64,000 nt of DNA, taken from the NCBI GenBank assembly GCA_018242185.1, contig JAFECK010000001.1:1-64000 (forward strand), given 5' to 3'. The stretch's first letter is position 1, and each line of letters opens with the position of its first letter. The stretch comes from Pseudomonadota bacterium (GTDB taxonomy: Bacteria; Pseudomonadota; Alphaproteobacteria; Rickettsiales; Midichloriaceae). The position numbers were made by a program, and so were the translations under genes. Positions 61,865-64,000 of the stretch are shown here, piece by piece. The notes beneath the pieces were generated by a model. The model did not search any database. It worked only from the letters and a program-made list of their open reading frames with translations, and was not told where the DNA came from.

Positions 61865-62070
61865 GTGATATCTCTGGTTTTGTCGCATACGCAAAATAAA
61901 AGTTTCTGTATGCAAGTAGTCCCCTTCTACAAGGAAAGGCTACTCAGGTATGGAACTCAATTAAGAAACTTAAATGTCGCGTTACTCCTTCCATCACAGA
62001 GATATCACGATCGTCATGGTAGGCCTAGGACTAAAGCCCGGTCAAGAAAAAATATACTTATATTGCGCTA
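61865..62070 (+). repeat. structured repeat R2 (second copy)
   Basis: Same architecture and orientation as R1, 7.1 kb away. The outer arms are GTGATATCTCTG (61865-61876) and CAGAGATATCAC (61997-62008). The inner arms AAGTTTCT (61900-61907) and AGAAACTT (61964-61971) differ from R1's but still pair. AGTAG (61915-61919) pairs with CTACT (61940-61944). The tail GGTCAAGAAAAAATAT (62040-62055) starts 31 nt after the outer arm, followed by ATTGCGCTAA. A competing GCATAC/GTATGC pair exists at 61885-61913. The short frames in R1 and R2 differ, which argues against a coding function. Confidence 0.7.
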
Positions 62071-62097
62071 ATTTTTTAGCATATGTTGTTAAAGTGT

Positions 62098-62509
62098 ATG
62101 GGAATATTATGCCATTTATGCTACAACGTCCCACAGATCTTACAAGAGGTTGCTGGTATTGGCGGGATAACTGCAGCAGTTGCTGCTGGCCTTGGTGAGC
62201 ATACAGCTACTATTGCGGGTGTTGGCATCATAACTTCTGGCACATGTGCATTCGTCCTCACGTTTGGTATTTTAGGGCGATATAAGTGGGATGTGGATAA
62301 GAAGTTGGCGGATGTGATATTTAAGCCCTTTGTACCTTTTTGGGGTAGGAAATCGTTGGATGGATGTTGCGTTGTTAGGCGTGGCTGGATTGGAGATCGC
62401 AATTACTTGGAACGTAGATGTGGAGCTCGACATGAAAATAGCCCTTACTGTAATGAGTTACTGTTTGTTCGTGGCACTTTCTTCACTCAATATTGATAAG
62501 GAAAAATAA
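62098..62509 (+). pseudogene. frameshifted small membrane protein gene
   Basis: One plus frame reads a glycine/alanine-rich membrane segment (IGGITAAVAAGLGEHTATIA and GVGIITSGTCAFVLTFGIL) and then a hydrophilic RYKWDVDKKLADVIF. At the T5G4 run near 62337-62345 protein-like sequence continues in the next frame (RWMDVALLGVAGLEI, then a second hydrophobic stretch to a TAA at 62507-62509). A single-base change thus splits the gene. Decay, a sequencing error or a programmed shift could explain it. I do not recognise the family. The start is uncertain. Confidence 0.5.
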
Positions 62510-62620
62510 GCCTGCCTTTTCTTATAATTTTAATATCCTGCAAAACTTGTTTTTAATCCTTGACTATTATGTAATGAAGTGAGAAAGTTCGGCTGTGGTC
62601 AATTGAATCGGAGAAATAAT

Positions 62621-64000
62621 ATGCAATCAAATCAAATTACCAATGACAGGCAAGCTTTGGAGAAAAGAGCGAAAACTATTGTTGTTATAAGCAGTATGCT
62701 GAGTCCACTGATATCTCCAGCGGTAGGGCTGTTTGCCATACAGGAGGAATATGCAAAAGTAGGGAATTTTGCGGGAACATTTCAAGTAGCAATGGAGGCT
62801 AAGGCGGGAAAAGTGCGAGAAGATGCCAGGTCCAAGGAGGCAGTATTGGAAATTATTATTGGCATGGTATCGAAAAAATCTGACTCCGAGATGGCAGAGC
62901 TTCTTGTAAAAGTTGATAGGGCTAACTCACAGGGTAAGGATATTAGTGCAGATTTAATAGAGTTCATGGGTGTGGAGGCATTAAAAGTATCAATAACATC
63001 ACACTTTTCACAGAGGTTTGGCCAATACAGACAAGCTTCCTTAGAAGAATTATTTAAAACATTTGTCGGGCTGACTAGTGGCGATAAGATGCTTATTACT
63101 GGCTTGACCGATGCGCAAAAGAAAGAAACAGCTGACAAAATTGTCGCGACCATCGAGAGTGAAGATAGGCCTTTTATAACCGGACTTGCCAACAAGTACT
63201 TAAGAAGCATTGGGGCTCAAGAAATCGCTATGCCTGCTCCTGTAGCACCCCAGTCTGATCAAGGTAACGTCATAGAGTTTTGGGCTCAAGGCCTTACTGA
63301 AACGCAAGTAAAGCATGCTAGATTTGAGCTAACTACAGGGGGAGATAAATTTAAATTAGCGCCAGATAATACTGGCCGCGTGTTTGTAATCTTGCCAGAT
63401 AAGAAAGCCGGGTTGCTGAAAATAGCAAGGATTGACGAGCTACGTCAAGCAAAGATCGACATGAATATAGGTGAGCACTCTGCGGTGGTGGGTCTAACTG
63501 TAAGCGAAGATATTAAGCCAGGTGACAGGATCAAACTGACATTCAACATGGGGCATAATCTATCCTGCACTGCAACCGCTGTGCCATGCCAGGTGAAGGT
63601 GCAAAATGTATCGCCAAAAGAGGTTGCGCTTGACCTGCTGACTAAAATGTTCGCAGACAATCATACCCGGATGCTTTGCATGCTGAATGTTATAGATAGC
63701 CCTCAAGCAAAGCAGGAAATTGACAAAGCTGCAAAGTCTGCCAACACCTCTAATTCCTCCAGAGTTCCTAATCAGGTGAGCCTAAATTGCGCTGCAGAAC
63801 AAGTGGAACCTTTAAGAAAAGGTATATTTGGCAAAACAGGATTAGTTGATTATGCAGAGCAAGTTAAAGCTGCTCAAGTACAAGCAGTGGATGACCTGGT
63901 AGAAGAACGAATAGATAACATGGACGAGCCTAAGCAGCAGAAGATGCGCTGGTTTGTTATCGAGGCATATAGAACGGCGCTCGCTAATGCTCCTGATGAG
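62621..64000 (+). CDS. large unassigned protein, cut by the right edge
   Basis: A frame of 460 codons open to the end of the window, with an ATG at 62621 behind a GGAG-type ribosome site. The N-terminal 40 residues contain a weak hydrophobic stretch (TIVVISSMLSPLISPAVGLF) but no clean signal peptide. The rest is charged and mostly helical, with a beta-rich part near 215-320 (RFELTTGGDKFKLAPD). No family is recognised. It may belong to the accessory region. Composition resembles its neighbours. Confidence 0.75.
   Translation, partial: MQSNQITNDRQALEKRAKTIVVISSMLSPLISPAVGLFAIQEEYAKVGNFAGTFQVAMEAKAGKVREDARSKEAVLEIIIGMVSKKSDSEMAELLVKVDRANSQGKDISADLIEFMGVEALKVSITSHFSQRFGQYRQASLEELFKTFVGLTSGDKMLITGLTDAQKKETADKIVATIESEDRPFITGLANKYLRSIGAQEIAMPAPVAPQSDQGNVIEFWAQGLTETQVKHARFELTTGGDKFKLAPDNTGRVFVILPDKKAGLLKIARIDELRQAKIDMNIGEHSAVVGLTVSEDIKPGDRIKLTFNMGHNLSCTATAVPCQVKVQNVSPKEVALDLLTKMFADNHTRMLCMLNVIDSPQAKQEIDKAAKSANTSNSSRVPNQVSLNCAAEQVEPLRKGIFGKTGLVDYAEQVKAAQVQAVDDLVEERIDNMDEPKQQKMRWFVIEAYRTALANAPDE

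Noticed and set aside
1-64000. tRNA, rRNA, CRISPR arrays, transposases or integrases
   Set aside because: I looked for T-arm motifs, spaced short repeats and transposase or integrase motifs on both strands and found none I could support. Divergent tRNAs could escape reading by eye.

Overview
This window looks like a chromosomal stretch from an alphaproteobacterium, most probably a host-associated member of the Rickettsiales or a close relative. The evidence is the PopZ (DUF2497) pole organiser, a DnaA-box-rich hemE-linked gap that matches the chromosome origin position known from Caulobacter and Rickettsia, an alphaproteobacterial Fur without the CxxC zinc pair, a compact biotin gene cluster of the sort acquired by many intracellular bacteria, ankyrin proteins and several large effector-like or membrane proteins. 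I cannot name the genus from sequence alone.

Layout. 0-3 kb: nuoH, convergent with cca-cutA. 3.3-8.2 kb: biotin synthesis, bioF-bioC-bioD-bioA on the minus strand and bioB divergent with only 3 bp between the start codons; no bioH is present. 8.3-11.4 kb: type IV pilus motor ATPase (PilB-like) and platform protein (PilC-like). 11.4-19 kb: a mostly minus-strand housekeeping run (ankyrin-like protein, GNAT, rpiB, SH3 protein, coaD, FMN reductase, rluB-type pseudouridine synthase, glutamine amidotransferase, dnaB, hemE), ending at the putative oriC. 19.3-24.9 kb: minus-strand cluster with PilM/PilN-, PilO- and PilP-like inner-membrane pilus subunits plus two unassigned proteins. 25-35 kb: cvpA, radA, dedA, dusB, tgt, rho, an RlmB-type methyltransferase, a laccase-domain protein, an exported Ppx/GppA-like phosphatase and septation protein A. 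35.4-37.4 kb: a large pseudopilin-like protein with a Cys/Gly-rich block and a PA14-like C-terminal domain. 37.5-44 kb: ligA, a Fic protein with four operator-like sites at its start, a small basic protein, and a novel membrane family present as three tandem units in two genes. 44-54.7 kb: parE, fur, fliW, mrdA (PBP2), dut, def, a sodium/solute symporter, popZ, an exported ankyrin protein and thyX.

54.7-64 kb is the accessory region. Two direct copies of a structured repeat (R1 and R2) have nested inverted repeats with compensatory base changes. They bracket about 7 kb that holds a eukaryote-type BMT5/DUF2431 methyltransferase, an ALKBH8-like AlkB dioxygenase, a kinase-like membrane effector candidate, an ABC exporter, a DUF488 protein and a truncated partner gene. 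Next to each repeat lies a duplicated 3' end of a neighbouring gene (alkB or the ABC exporter), a sign of repeated recombination. A frameshifted membrane gene and a large unassigned gene running off the right edge follow.

The pilus genes (ATPase, platform, PilM/N/O/P, pseudopilin), scattered over about 29 kb, probably build one type IV pilus-like machine. With the exported phosphatase and effector candidates they suggest a bacterium that attaches to and manipulates a eukaryotic host. The biotin genes suggest it makes biotin or supplies it to the host. No tRNA, rRNA or CRISPR array was recognised.
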